The position numbers were made by a program, and so were the translations under genes. Shown here in pieces: positions 8,240-17,195 of a DNA stretch of 64,000 nt; position 1 is the first letter of the stretch, and each line of letters begins with the position of its first letter. The DNA is taken from positions 5,313,644-5,377,643 of the forward strand of contig NZ_CP035490.1 of NCBI RefSeq assembly GCF_004135205.1, given 5' to 3'. The notes below the pieces were generated by a model. That model worked only from the letters and a program-made list of their open reading frames with translations, was not told the DNA's origin and searched no databases. This DNA is from Hahella sp. KA22. Lineage in GTDB: Bacteria; Pseudomonadota; Gammaproteobacteria; Pseudomonadales; Oleiphilaceae.

Positions 8240-8581
8240 CTAAAAGTCAGAGCGCGGTTTCATGACTTTATAAATGGCGGGTTGCTTAATAAAAAGAATG
8301 AGCTTGGCGAAGGATACCGTCATTATGACAGCGAACACCGCCATCATTAATTCTTTGCTAACAGAGGCGTATCCAAGATTCACTGTCGCAACAATGCCCA
8401 CGCATATAAGGTTTATACATGCCAGTATCGCCAAACCAAAGCGTGGCTTTTGCACTAGTTTTGAGTGGCAGTGCGGACACACAAAGCAGGTTGCGTCTTT
8501 GATCCTTGTCTTACTGAGCACTATCAGCTCTGGGCCCTTACGTGGAAAAAGAAAGCCGCATTCGGGGCAACTTGATCTCAT
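8240..8581 (-). CDS. zinc-ribbon membrane protein
   Basis: The 113-residue protein carries two CxxC knuckles, 'SCPECGF' at residues 4-10 and 'FVCPHCHSKL' near 33-42, which together make a zinc ribbon. Two transmembrane helices follow (about 49-70, 'GLAILACINLICVGIVATVN', and 76-97). The ribbon should face the cytoplasm. This small family of zinc-ribbon two-TM proteins has no assigned function. No operon partner is obvious. Confidence 0.65.
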   Translation of the reverse strand: MRSSCPECGFLFPRKGPELIVLSKTRIKDATCFVCPHCHSKLVQKPRFGLAILACINLICVGIVATVNLGYASVSKELMMAVFAVIMTVSFAKLILFIKQPAIYKVMKPRSDF

Positions 8582-8790
8582 TCGAACTCCATAATAAACA
8601 GGAACGCTTAAACCTTAGCACAGCGGTAACTGTATGCCGGCTAGATCATTCTTGTCTCTGATAAAGGGCTGCTCTTGAGCACGGCAGAACGTATTGAGAT
8701 CCATACCAATTAAACCAGCCGCCTTTGCTCGCCAAGCCACTCTGAAAAAACACGCTATATCACTCCGCCGCAAATCTTTATCAAAGCTGA

Positions 8791-9849
8791 CTATTCCACA
8801 TACTCATTCCCATTCAGCCAGGTGGGCGATGGGGAGTTCTTATCACGCACAATAGTCCTGTAGGCGGTCTCTCCATCGTCAAAGTGCAGCGTCAGCAGAT
8901 AACCGTGGATGTCATAGCGCCCTGCTTCCTCTGGGTAATAAAAACTCACTGAAGAACTGATGGGGTCGTCGTGAGTTGGATATGAGTCCAACTTGCGAAT
9001 GAACTTGCCGTCAGAGAAAAACTGGTAGCGGATGACGTTGGTGATGAGAAAGGCGCCGCCGTCGGTCTCCTGCTGAAAACGCAGGTCACTTTCTAAGCGA
9101 TAGCCTTCATCAAGAGGCGGGAGGGCTTTGCTAGAGGCAAACTTTTGCCATTTCTCGCCGTTCAGCCATTCACGTTCTCCATTGTTTGTTCGCCAACGCG
9201 TCCACTTGGAGGGATGCTTGGCTTTATGCTTCGCGACGCCGCCGCGAAATACCAGCGCTTGCATATCCATGCAGAGATCGCCGTTTTTAAACAGCAGCTC
9301 AGGCGCATCCACCACCGTCGACTTTCCTGCAACGCGCACTGTGCGACGGTTGAGCATCACCGCTTCTACTTTCGCGATATCCTGCTTGATCAGCTCCGGA
9401 TCTATCGGTTGGCTGTCGGCGCGCTCCCTTTCACTGGTGAGCGCTTCCTGGGGTATTTCATCCAGTAACTTCTGGCTTAACTCATTGAAAGCGAGGAAAG
9501 GCATAAAGTCGGGATTTGCGAGAACTTGCCCCAGATGAGCGCAATAATCCGCGCTGTGCAGTTTAACTTCCGCTGCAGCTTCCCTGGCGATGTCCGTCAA
9601 ACGAACCTGAAGCTGCGCATCATTCACTGATAAAATATTAACGGCTGATTCGATATCGTCGATGCGATTGAGTTTACGCCAGTTGAAGTATTCCGATTGA
9701 TAGTTGTCAGGACAGGCTTCAGTGAGTTTGGCGACATACTGAATCTTCGCCAGCATATCTGGAAGACGCTCAATACTGGCGTCATCGCCAAAAGCGAAAG
9801 CAGATACGCCAATGGAAAACAACAGGGACTTGGCCAGGATATTCTTCAT
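8791..9849 (-). CDS. exported protein of unknown function
   Basis: The 352-residue protein has a signal peptide (about 1-21, 'ILAKSLLFSIGVSAFAFG'). The N-terminal half (to about 160) is mostly helical with two cysteines (EACPDN, DYCAHL). The C-terminal half is beta-rich and tryptophan-rich, with 'WTRWRTNNGEREWLNGEKWQ' and a closing 'SPSPTWLNGNEYVE'. It reads like a ligand-binding or lipocalin-type beta barrel ('GYRLESDLRFQQETDGGAFL' ... 'GRYDIHGYLLTLHFDDGETA'). No family is recognised, and it stands alone. Confidence 0.65.
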   Translation of the reverse strand: MKNILAKSLLFSIGVSAFAFGDDASIERLPDMLAKIQYVAKLTEACPDNYQSEYFNWRKLNRIDDIESAVNILSVNDAQLQVRLTDIAREAAAEVKLHSADYCAHLGQVLANPDFMPFLAFNELSQKLLDEIPQEALTSERERADSQPIDPELIKQDIAKVEAVMLNRRTVRVAGKSTVVDAPELLFKNGDLCMDMQALVFRGGVAKHKAKHPSKWTRWRTNNGEREWLNGEKWQKFASSKALPPLDEGYRLESDLRFQQETDGGAFLITNVIRYQFFSDGKFIRKLDSYPTHDDPISSSVSFYYPEEAGRYDIHGYLLTLHFDDGETAYRTIVRDKNSPSPTWLNGNEYVE

Positions 9850-10070
9850 CTATTCTCACTACCTGTGGAGGGGTTCCTGGCGCGCGCCCAAGGGCGAAAC
9901 TGGTTTTTACGGCCAGGAATATCAAGCGAATATATATTTTTTACAGCAAGTTACAACAATTCTTTAACAAACCTGAACCCACTCTTACAAAAATCAATTT
10001 GGCTATTTTTTGAACCATGCCTATGTTTTTTATTACTTGAGGAACCGAATAAAAAGTAACGTTTCGCTGA

Positions 10071-10076
10071 CAAGGA
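10071..10076 (+). promoter_or_regulatory. ribosome-binding site setting the oxidase start
   Basis: AAGGAG lies eight bases before the ATG at 10085. The frame is open further upstream, but this site and the dinucleotide-binding fold that begins six residues later fix the start. Confidence 0.7.
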
Positions 10077-10084
10077 GTGGGCTG

Positions 10085-11845
10085 ATGGATAACGCTGCAT
10101 TGACCTTGGATGTCGCGGTTGTCGGTGGCGGGGTTTCAGGTGTGTATAGCGCCTGGCGTTTGCAAACGGAGTGCGGCGCACAACAGGATATCGCACTGTT
10201 TGAATACAGCGATCGCATAGGGGGACGACTTTACAGCATCACGCTACCCGGACTTCCCAATGTCGTCGCGGAAGTCGGCGGCATGCGCTACATCCCCGAC
10301 GTTCATATTCTGGTAGCCAGTCTGGTCAAATACCTGCAGTTGCCGACGAAAGACTTTCCCATGGGCGCGCCGGAGCCCGTCGGCTCCCAAGACAACCTCT
10401 TCTTCCTGCGCGGCGCGCGTTTCCGCTATCGGGACTTCAGCAGTCATCCCGACAAGATTCCCTACAACCTGGCGTGGACTGAGCGCGGTTATGGGCCCGA
10501 GGACCTGCAAGTCAAAATCATGAACTACCTGTACCCCGGCTTCGCCGACTTGTCTCTGTGCGATCAAATGCGGGTGAAAGTATTCGGCAAAGAGATCTGG
10601 AAATACGGCTTCTGGGATCTGCTCTACCGGGTGCTCAGCAATGAAGGCTATATGTTCATGAAGGACGCGGGCGGCTATGACGCCAACGTGGCCAACGCCA
10701 ATGCCGCGACACAATTGCCGGCGACGGAGTACAGCGATGAGACGAAGTTTCTCACGCTGAAACACGGTTTCCAGTCACTGCCCCTCACGCTGTGCGAGCA
10801 GTTCGTGCAAGCCCCGGGCAACCTGCTTGGAAGCAAACGACTCTACATGAATCATCGTCTGGCGGAGATTCGTTACACCGGCGACGACGATTATCCCTAC
10901 AGCCTGCATTTTCGGCATACGCATACGGTGGATGGAAAAACCACAGACCAACCCGGCGAAACCATCGTGCGCGCCAAACGTATTATCCTGGCCATGCCGC
11001 GTCGCTCTCTGGAACTGATCAAGTCGGAGTTTTTCGATGATCCCTGGCTGCAGGAGAACCTGCCGTCCGTGCTAATCCAGTCCGCCTTCAAGTTGTTCCT
11101 CGCCTATGAAAAGCCCTGGTGGCGCAGCTTGGGATTGGTGGCGGGACGCTCTGTCACGGATCTGCCGGTGAGACAGGTTTACTACATGGGAACCGAATGC
11201 GAGCAGCCCGGCGGCGAGCCTTTCCTGAACTCTCTGCTGATGGCGTCCTATAACGATATTGGCACGGTCCCGTTCTGGAAGGGGCTGGAAGACGGACTGC
11301 CTTTTATAGGCTACAAACCGTCCTGTCTGGAGGCGGATATCAGCGCCGACAAAATCGTGCCCCGCACCCGCTATCAGGTCAGCGAAGACATGGTGCGCGC
11401 CGCGCAACAACAAGTGCGTCAGGTCCATGATCAAGTAGAGCTGCCAGAGCCTTACAGCGCGGTGTATCACGCCTGGGACCACGATCCCTACGGCGGCGGC
11501 TGGCATGAATGGAAAGCCAATTACCGGCTCGACAAGATCATGTGCCGTATGCGTCACCCGGTGGAGGAGCAACAGATTTTTATTGTCGGCGAAGCCTACT
11601 CCTACGATCAGGGCTGGGTGGAAGGAGCGTTGACTGTCGCCGAGTCGACCCTGGAGGATTTTTTCGCAATGGCGCGGCCTTCCTGGCTGCCCCCGGAACA
11701 ACAATTCTCCCTGATGCCGGTCCCCTGCCCCGACGGTTGCGGTTGCGCTGACGACTGCGGCTGTCTCACCTGCGATGACTGCAAGAAAGTGTTGGATGAA
11801 GTCACTCAATTTGCGTACAAAGGAATCGACAATGTTGAAGGATAA
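10085..11845 (+). CDS. FAD-dependent L-amino-acid-oxidase-like protein with cysteine-rich tail
   Basis: The 586-residue flavin amine oxidase has the Rossmann motif G-G-G-V-S-G (14-19), 'YSDRIGGRLYS' (41-51) and 'EVGGMRYIPD' (63-72). The last resembles the EIGGMRF motif of the aplysianin/achacin/escapin group of L-amino-acid oxidases. 'EAYSYDQGWVEGALTVAEST' near the end is the FAD-proximal C-terminal motif. By family it would oxidise an amino acid to the 2-oxo acid, ammonia and peroxide. It lacks a signal peptide, so it is cytosolic. Unusual is the C-terminal block at 548-566, with seven cysteines (CxxxCxCxxxCxCxxCxxC), which looks metal-binding. Its stop overlaps the next gene by 14 bases, coupling it to a 2-oxo-acid decarboxylase. 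The substrate is unknown. Confidence 0.75.
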   Translation: MDNAALTLDVAVVGGGVSGVYSAWRLQTECGAQQDIALFEYSDRIGGRLYSITLPGLPNVVAEVGGMRYIPDVHILVASLVKYLQLPTKDFPMGAPEPVGSQDNLFFLRGARFRYRDFSSHPDKIPYNLAWTERGYGPEDLQVKIMNYLYPGFADLSLCDQMRVKVFGKEIWKYGFWDLLYRVLSNEGYMFMKDAGGYDANVANANAATQLPATEYSDETKFLTLKHGFQSLPLTLCEQFVQAPGNLLGSKRLYMNHRLAEIRYTGDDDYPYSLHFRHTHTVDGKTTDQPGETIVRAKRIILAMPRRSLELIKSEFFDDPWLQENLPSVLIQSAFKLFLAYEKPWWRSLGLVAGRSVTDLPVRQVYYMGTECEQPGGEPFLNSLLMASYNDIGTVPFWKGLEDGLPFIGYKPSCLEADISADKIVPRTRYQVSEDMVRAAQQQVRQVHDQVELPEPYSAVYHAWDHDPYGGGWHEWKANYRLDKIMCRMRHPVEEQQIFIVGEAYSYDQGWVEGALTVAESTLEDFFAMARPSWLPPEQQFSLMPVPCPDGCGCADDCGCLTCDDCKKVLDEVTQFAYKGIDNVEG

Positions 11846-13526
11846 CTCATTTACCGTCGCCGACTATCTGCTCACCCGCCTGCGCCAGCTTGGTCTCGGC
11901 AAAGTGTTTCAAGTGCCCGGCGATTATGTTTCCGAGTTCATGGAAGCGTTGGAAAAATTCGATGGCGTGGACGCCGTGGGAGACATCAATGAGCTGGGCG
12001 CGGGTTACGCCGCCGACGGCTACGCCCGTTTCGCCGGCATCGGCGCGGTATCCGTTCAGTACGGCGTCGGAACCTTCAGCGTGTTGAACGCCGTGGCGGG
12101 GTCCTACGTAGAACGCAATCCCGTGGTGGTGGTCAGCGCCAGCCCATCCGCCCAAGACAGGCTGATCATTCGCGACAAAGGCGTGCTGTTTCATCATTCG
12201 ACCGGCAACCTGAATGCGGATAAAAAAGTCTTTGAGCAAGTCACTGTGGCGGCGGAAGTCTTGAGCAACGCCGCCGAGGCCCCGCTACAGATCGACCGCG
12301 CCCTCACCGCCGCCATCAGCAAGCGGCGCCCTGTTTATCTCGAGGCGTGGCAAAACGTATGGGGCGAGCCCTGCCGGGAGCCGGAACACCCGCTGCGACC
12401 ACAACCTCCCGTCAGCGACAGAGCGTCATTGCGGGCGGTAGTGGATGAGACGCTGCAGAGACTGGTCAACGCCAAGCGCGGCGTGATCATGCTGGGCATA
12501 GAGATCGCCCGTTATGGCCTGCAGGAAAAGGCGCTGCATATGGTTGAGGCCAGCGGGCTGCCCTTCACCACCACGCTGGAGGCGAAGTCTGTGCTCGATG
12601 AAAGTCATCCTCAGTTCATCGGCACTTATGCTGGCGCCGCATCCTGTCCAGGCACGCGGGAATACATGAAAAATGTCGATTGCATACTGGCCCTTGGCGT
12701 GATTTTCACCGATGACTACCTGGACCTGATGCAGAGCGATTTCTCCGAGATTATTCTGGTTAACGATGAACAAGTGCGCGTGGGCTATGAATACTTTCGC
12801 AATGTCGCCATGACCGACTACATTGATGACCTGTCGGCGCAGATCAGAAGCAAAAACGGATTCCCGCACCCATTGATAAAAGTCCATCTGGACGATGGGG
12901 AGTGCGCCGGCTGGAATACGGAACTGGGCGCCCAGCTCACCTACAACATCTTCTTCGATCAGCTCACGCACTTTTTCCAAGAGCGACGCTTACAGTCTGA
13001 AATTGAGCTTATCCTGGGCGAAAGTTCTTCCCTTTATGTGGCCAGTAATATTAACGGATTACCTCAAAACAGCTTTATCGCCAACGCCGTTTGGGGATCG
13101 CTCGGACATGAAACCGGCTGCGCCATCGGCGTCGCCATGGCCAGCGGCAAGCGTCCCTATGTCGTCGCCGGCGATGGCGGCTTCATGATGATGTGCCAGT
13201 CCCTGTCCACACTGGCGCGCAATCGCATTAACGCCGTCATTTTCGTGATGAGCAATGGGGTTTACGCAATCGAGCAGGCCTTTGTCGATATCAAAGCGTT
13301 TACGCCAGAGGGGCGTTTTGCGCCTTTCGACGTCCTGCCGCAATGGGATTACCAATCCCTCGCCAAAGCCTACGGCGCCATGGGATACCGGGCGCAGACC
13401 ATCGACGAGCTGCAGAAAATACTGTTAGATGTAGAGTCCCTGGTGGACTGCCCCGCATTGGTGGAAATCGTCATTCCTCAAAAAGATCTGGCGCCGCAAA
13501 TTCGCCGTCTGGCCAGACCGTCCTGA
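11832..13526 (+). CDS. thiamine-diphosphate-dependent 2-oxo-acid decarboxylase (pyruvate/indolepyruvate decarboxylase family)
   Basis: The 564-residue protein shows the features of the PDC/IPDC family. The ylide-activating Glu54 lies in 'INELGAGYAADGYAR', the HH pair at 121-122 in 'FHHSTG', and the ThDP/Mg motif in 'AGDGGFMMMCQS...MSNG'. 'YAIEQ' supplies the second catalytic Glu. Acetolactate synthase would lack the HH pair. It should decarboxylate a 2-oxo acid to an aldehyde. The ATG at 11832 has AAAGGA eight bases before it and overlaps the oxidase gene by 14 bases. I infer a two-step route from amino acid to 2-oxo acid to aldehyde, similar in chemistry to an Ehrlich pathway. Aromatic substrates are plausible but not shown. 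Confidence 0.8.
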   Translation: MLKDNSFTVADYLLTRLRQLGLGKVFQVPGDYVSEFMEALEKFDGVDAVGDINELGAGYAADGYARFAGIGAVSVQYGVGTFSVLNAVAGSYVERNPVVVVSASPSAQDRLIIRDKGVLFHHSTGNLNADKKVFEQVTVAAEVLSNAAEAPLQIDRALTAAISKRRPVYLEAWQNVWGEPCREPEHPLRPQPPVSDRASLRAVVDETLQRLVNAKRGVIMLGIEIARYGLQEKALHMVEASGLPFTTTLEAKSVLDESHPQFIGTYAGAASCPGTREYMKNVDCILALGVIFTDDYLDLMQSDFSEIILVNDEQVRVGYEYFRNVAMTDYIDDLSAQIRSKNGFPHPLIKVHLDDGECAGWNTELGAQLTYNIFFDQLTHFFQERRLQSEIELILGESSSLYVASNINGLPQNSFIANAVWGSLGHETGCAIGVAMASGKRPYVVAGDGGFMMMCQSLSTLARNRINAVIFVMSNGVYAIEQAFVDIKAFTPEGRFAPFDVLPQWDYQSLAKAYGAMGYRAQTIDELQKILLDVESLVDCPALVEIVIPQKDLAPQIRRLARPS

Positions 13527-13573
13527 AGATAAGATCCTGAAGATAACATAAAGAAGCTGAATGCCATGAGAGC

Positions 13574-13597
13574 AAGGCGGGCATAGACGCCCGCCTT
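13574..13597. terminator. stem-loop between convergent genes
   Basis: AAGGCGGGC and GCCCGCCTT enclose six bases, 47 bases past the decarboxylase stop and just before the convergent peptidase stop. The T-tract is weak on both strands, so bidirectional termination is likely but not certain. Confidence 0.5.
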
Positions 13598-13608
13598 CTA
13601 TGTGAGAT

Positions 13609-14721
13609 TTAAGGTAAATAGTAGTCTGCGAAAGAAACGAACTCTACCGTCGCCTTGACTGCTCGTTCCATCTGGCTGCTGACTCTGCCAGGGAAGGCGG
13701 ACTCCATGGCGTCGATCCGGTCGCTGCCGGTATGCCAGATTTCTCCCCACTTCTCCTCAGCGTCTTTATCGCAAGCGCCAATAGTCGCCTCGTCAAAACA
13801 GGTCCAGAACTGCGGATTAACGGTTTGTGAATAGCCGTCTTTCCCATACTTCCCAACAATATCGAAGTTAGTCGCTTCAACGTATGCGATGGGAATACCT
13901 CGGCAGGCGAAGGCAACGTGATCAGACCAGTCGCCGGTCTCGCCCGCCTGATAGCCGCCATCTACGCTTGGATGTATTAGGAAATCATTGTCTCCGTCCA
14001 GAGCGATAGAGGCATCCAACATTCCTTTGCGTACAGTCTCTCCTGCAACGTAAGAGGAGTTGTCGCCGTTACAATCATAGGGTGTGGCGCTGTCAGCGGA
14101 GTGCACATACAGGTAATCGCCGCCGGCCACTGTGTCGTAGTTGACCATGCCGACAATCCTGCCAAGATCATCCACCGATAGCTGACTCACGTAGTAATTG
14201 GAGCCATGCAGGCCTTTTTCCTCTGCTCCGAAGAATACGAAGCGCAAGGTGTAAGGTATGGTTTTATCTTTAATGCGTTTGGCGACATCCAGCAGTGTGG
14301 ACACGCCTGTACCATTATCCGTGGCGCCAGTGGAGCCGAGATCTTCGCCAGTGGTGTCGTAATGAGCGCCTAAAACCAACACCTTATCAGCGTTGCTCCC
14401 GGCCTTCTCAAAGATGACATTGCTGGAGTTAAACTCATTGTTGTCTCTATCCTTGTAAGTAAACGCTTGCGCGCTGGGCGCATAACCCAGGGACTTGAGT
14501 TCAGCCAGCAGATAGGCTTCCGCTTTGCGTTCACTCTCGGTTCCGGCCACTCTGGCGCCGATGCCTTTGGTGGGATGAGCCAGATCGACCAGATAGTCGT
14601 CCGCGGTTTTGTTGGCGTTAGCGCCGCCGTTGTTGGAATCATTATTATTGGAACAGCCTGTCACCAGCATCAGGCAAGCCAGTCCAGGCAATAGTTTTCT
14701 TGTATTTATCTCGGAAAACAT
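13609..14721 (-). CDS. lipoprotein M28 family zinc aminopeptidase
   Basis: The 370-residue protein has a lipobox (LVTGC) near residue 23, then an Asn/Gly-rich linker. The M28 domain keeps its two-zinc ligands: 'LGAHYDTTG' (His, Asp), 'GATDNGTGVSTLL' (bridging Asp), and 'VFFGAEEKGLHGS' (catalytic and ligand Glu pair). The later 'GDWSDHVAFACRGIPIAYV' supplies Asp and His. It probably removes N-terminal amino acids from peptides in the periplasm or at the outer membrane. AGGAG eight bases upstream fixes the ATG at 14721. It is transcribed divergently from a periplasmic binding protein gene. Confidence 0.85.
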   Translation of the reverse strand: MFSEINTRKLLPGLACLMLVTGCSNNNDSNNGGANANKTADDYLVDLAHPTKGIGARVAGTESERKAEAYLLAELKSLGYAPSAQAFTYKDRDNNEFNSSNVIFEKAGSNADKVLVLGAHYDTTGEDLGSTGATDNGTGVSTLLDVAKRIKDKTIPYTLRFVFFGAEEKGLHGSNYYVSQLSVDDLGRIVGMVNYDTVAGGDYLYVHSADSATPYDCNGDNSSYVAGETVRKGMLDASIALDGDNDFLIHPSVDGGYQAGETGDWSDHVAFACRGIPIAYVEATNFDIVGKYGKDGYSQTVNPQFWTCFDEATIGACDKDAEEKWGEIWHTGSDRIDAMESAFPGRVSSQMERAVKATVEFVSFADYYLP

Positions 14722-15035
14722 CAAATTTCTCCTATCGTAAAAAGATGCGCAAGGCATCAAAAACCCCGTCCGGCGATAAGCAAATATCGTGGAGAAGTCA
14801 TTATTTTTATTTGAAAAACATCAAGATAACCGATGCAACGACAGTTCACGGCGCACCTTGGCGACGCCGCCGGTTACTGTCGTCGCACCATACTGCAGCA
14901 TTCGACTCTGGCCGGATATCCCTCTTTTGCCTTAGGAGGCGCTTCCACCGCTTCCGTCAACTACAGGTTCGCTATGCTCAGTGCTATAGTTTTTACAGAG
15001 ACTGCACAAATATCACCCAGCCCTCTGAGTAATCC
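14722..15035. other. divergent intergenic region, no gene seen
   Basis: This 314-base gap lies between two divergent genes. Short open frames occur on the plus strand, but none has a ribosome site or protein-like composition. It should hold the promoters of the M28 peptidase and the binding protein. I see no convincing operator or RNA gene. Confidence 0.4.
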
Positions 15036-15872
15036 ATGCGCGCCTACATAACGTCTCCATGGTCGAAATTACTGCTCCTCGTTTTTGCGCTGATGGGAGC
15101 CGTTGGTGCGGCTCGTACTGAATCAGACATCGTTGAAATCAATGTCTGCGGTATTGATGTGGCGAATCCGCCCATTTACCGGCTGACCATGGCGGAGACC
15201 AATGACGCCACCGAATATAAAGGCGTCGCCTATGAGTTAATGGACGAGATTGAGCTACAGGCGCCCATACGCATCATCTTTGAACGCCGCCCCTGGAAGC
15301 GCTGCCTGTCGCAACTGCAGACAGGTCAGTCGGATGCGGTGATTGGCTCCTCCTATGTGCCGGAACGGGAGCAATACAGTCACTACCCGCGCAAGCTGGA
15401 CGGCACTGTGGACAACACCAAGCTGGTGTACAGCAATACCCTTTGGCTATATACCTCAGATCCTGCGGTGCAATGGGACGGCGTGTCGCTGAAGCTGCCT
15501 CCGGGAGCCCAGGCCGCCGCCGGACTGGGCTACTCTTCCGCTGACTTGCTGCAACGTATGGGAGTAGAGGTCATTGAGCGCTACGAACCCAAACACCTCG
15601 CCAATCTGCTGACCAGTCGTCGGGTGGCGTTAGTCGCCAGTTACTCCATGCAGGTGGAGCCGTATCTTGATCTGAATGATCCCAACTCCCCCGTGCAACG
15701 ACTGCCCACTCCTTTGATGCAGGACGATATGTTCCTGGTCTTTTCGCGTCAGTTCTACGCCCGCCACCAACATCTGGCGGAGCGTATTTGGGGAATTTGC
15801 GCCGATATTCATGAGTCCGGTCGCTACAACGAAATCATGGCGCTCTACTTCTCATTTCTGGACTCTCAGTAA
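15036..15872 (+). CDS. periplasmic solute-binding protein, SBP_bac_3 type
   Basis: The 278-residue protein has a signal peptide (about 1-27). The solute-binding fold of polar-amino-acid binding proteins follows: 'YKGVAYELMDEIELQAPIRI', 'RRPWKRCLSQLQTGQSDAVI' (the usual R-W-x-R...L..G..D.v motif) and 'DMFLVFSRQF' near the end. Stand-alone proteins of this sort, with no adjacent ABC permease, are common in marine gammaproteobacteria and may feed sensors instead of transporters. The ligand is unknown. Confidence 0.75.
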   Translation: MRAYITSPWSKLLLLVFALMGAVGAARTESDIVEINVCGIDVANPPIYRLTMAETNDATEYKGVAYELMDEIELQAPIRIIFERRPWKRCLSQLQTGQSDAVIGSSYVPEREQYSHYPRKLDGTVDNTKLVYSNTLWLYTSDPAVQWDGVSLKLPPGAQAAAGLGYSSADLLQRMGVEVIERYEPKHLANLLTSRRVALVASYSMQVEPYLDLNDPNSPVQRLPTPLMQDDMFLVFSRQFYARHQHLAERIWGICADIHESGRYNEIMALYFSFLDSQ

Positions 15873-15926
15873 CGCCAGCAGGCTGTCTGCGTTAGAACGA
15901 GCGCCTCCCGATATTTAGGCTACGTC

Positions 15927-16952
15927 TCAAGCCACTTCCGAATGGGCGCGAGCCAGCAATAGCTCTGGCGACAAGGGCAGCAGGCTTTCAATCGCTTTAC
16001 GCTCTCTCACCAGTTCCTCTTCCGTCACCCGCACCATACGGCGGCAGAAGTCATCCAGATCCAGCCCCTCCACCACTTCCGCGCGACCTTTGCGACAAGT
16101 GACCGGGTAGGAAAAGAACAGACCCGGCGTCACGCCATACTCTCCCTGACTTAATACGCCCATGCTGACGAAGTCCCCTTCTTCCGTGCCAAAACGCCAG
16201 TCTCTCAGGTGATCGATGATCGCCTGCGCGGCGGAGCTGGAGCTGGTTTTTCCTTTGCAGGAAATAACCGCCGCCCCTCGCTGCTGCACTTGATCGATCA
16301 TAATGTCCCGATACCAGTTCATATCCAGCGCCATGCGGATAGGCTGACCATCTATGCGCAAATGAGAGGCGTCCGGAAACAGGGTGCTGGCGTGGTTGCC
16401 CCAGATCGTCAGACGCTTGATGCGGCGCGGATTGATGCCGATTTTACGGGCGAGAAAGCCCAGCGCCCGGTTGTGGTCCAGCCGCATCAGCGCGGAGAAT
16501 TGATGGGGAGGCAGGTAGCGCGCATTCGCCCAGGCGATCAAGGCATTGGTATTGGCGGGATTGCCCACGACCAGGGTTTTCACCGTCTCTTTGGCGACCT
16601 TACCCAAGGCTCTCCCCTGCTCGACAAAAATCGATGGGTTTTCCTGCAATTGCTGCATGCGATCCATACTGGGCGTGCGAGGTTTGGCGCCGGTCAGGAT
16701 GGCGAAGTCTACATCCTTGAAACCGCTGACGGGATCATCATGCAGGCTCACGCTCTCCAGCAAAGGCAGCGCGCAATCCTCCAACTCCATCGCCAGGCCT
16801 TCCAGGGCTTTCATGGACTCACTCTTTTCTATCAGTTGCAAACGGATACTGGCGTCAGGTCCGAACGGCTCACCCGCCGCCAGGCGGAACAGCAATGACT
16901 GACACACGTTGCCGGCGGCTCCGGTGACAGCGACAGTGACGGTTTGACTCAT
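15927..16952 (-). CDS. mdh: malate dehydrogenase
   Basis: The 341-residue protein has the NAD-binding motif 'VTGAAGNVCQSLLFRLAAGE' and the acidic adenine-ribose strand 'IRLQLIEKSE'. It also has the substrate loop 'GAKPRTPSMDR', 'VGNPANTNALIAW', 'MRLDHNRALGFLARK', and the catalytic histidine in 'IWGNHASTLFPD'. This is the cytosolic-type NAD-dependent enzyme of the TCA cycle (malate to oxaloacetate), close in length to the family norm of about 327. It is transcribed alone. The sequence is slightly divergent (KPRTPSMDR for the usual RPRGPGMER), so a related 2-hydroxy-acid role cannot be excluded. Confidence 0.8.
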   Translation of the reverse strand: MSQTVTVAVTGAAGNVCQSLLFRLAAGEPFGPDASIRLQLIEKSESMKALEGLAMELEDCALPLLESVSLHDDPVSGFKDVDFAILTGAKPRTPSMDRMQQLQENPSIFVEQGRALGKVAKETVKTLVVGNPANTNALIAWANARYLPPHQFSALMRLDHNRALGFLARKIGINPRRIKRLTIWGNHASTLFPDASHLRIDGQPIRMALDMNWYRDIMIDQVQQRGAAVISCKGKTSSSSAAQAIIDHLRDWRFGTEEGDFVSMGVLSQGEYGVTPGLFFSYPVTCRKGRAEVVEGLDLDDFCRRMVRVTEEELVRERKAIESLLPLSPELLLARAHSEVA

Positions 16953-17195
16953 AGCGCGCCCTCCTTGAGGTGAATAAAAGATACGGCGACACTTTTATTC
17001 TAATCAGGGCTATTCTGGCGCGACCTCAGCAATAGGTCGTAAATTGAACAACCGAGCCTTAGACTTCCGGCTAATTTATAACGAAGAGATGATCTGGGGT
17101 TTCATCGCATGGGTAAAATCTGAATACTTAATCCCCTTATCGCCAAGTACTTAGGGCGCATTTGTATATAACCACGACTGAGTGAGGAGAATGCT

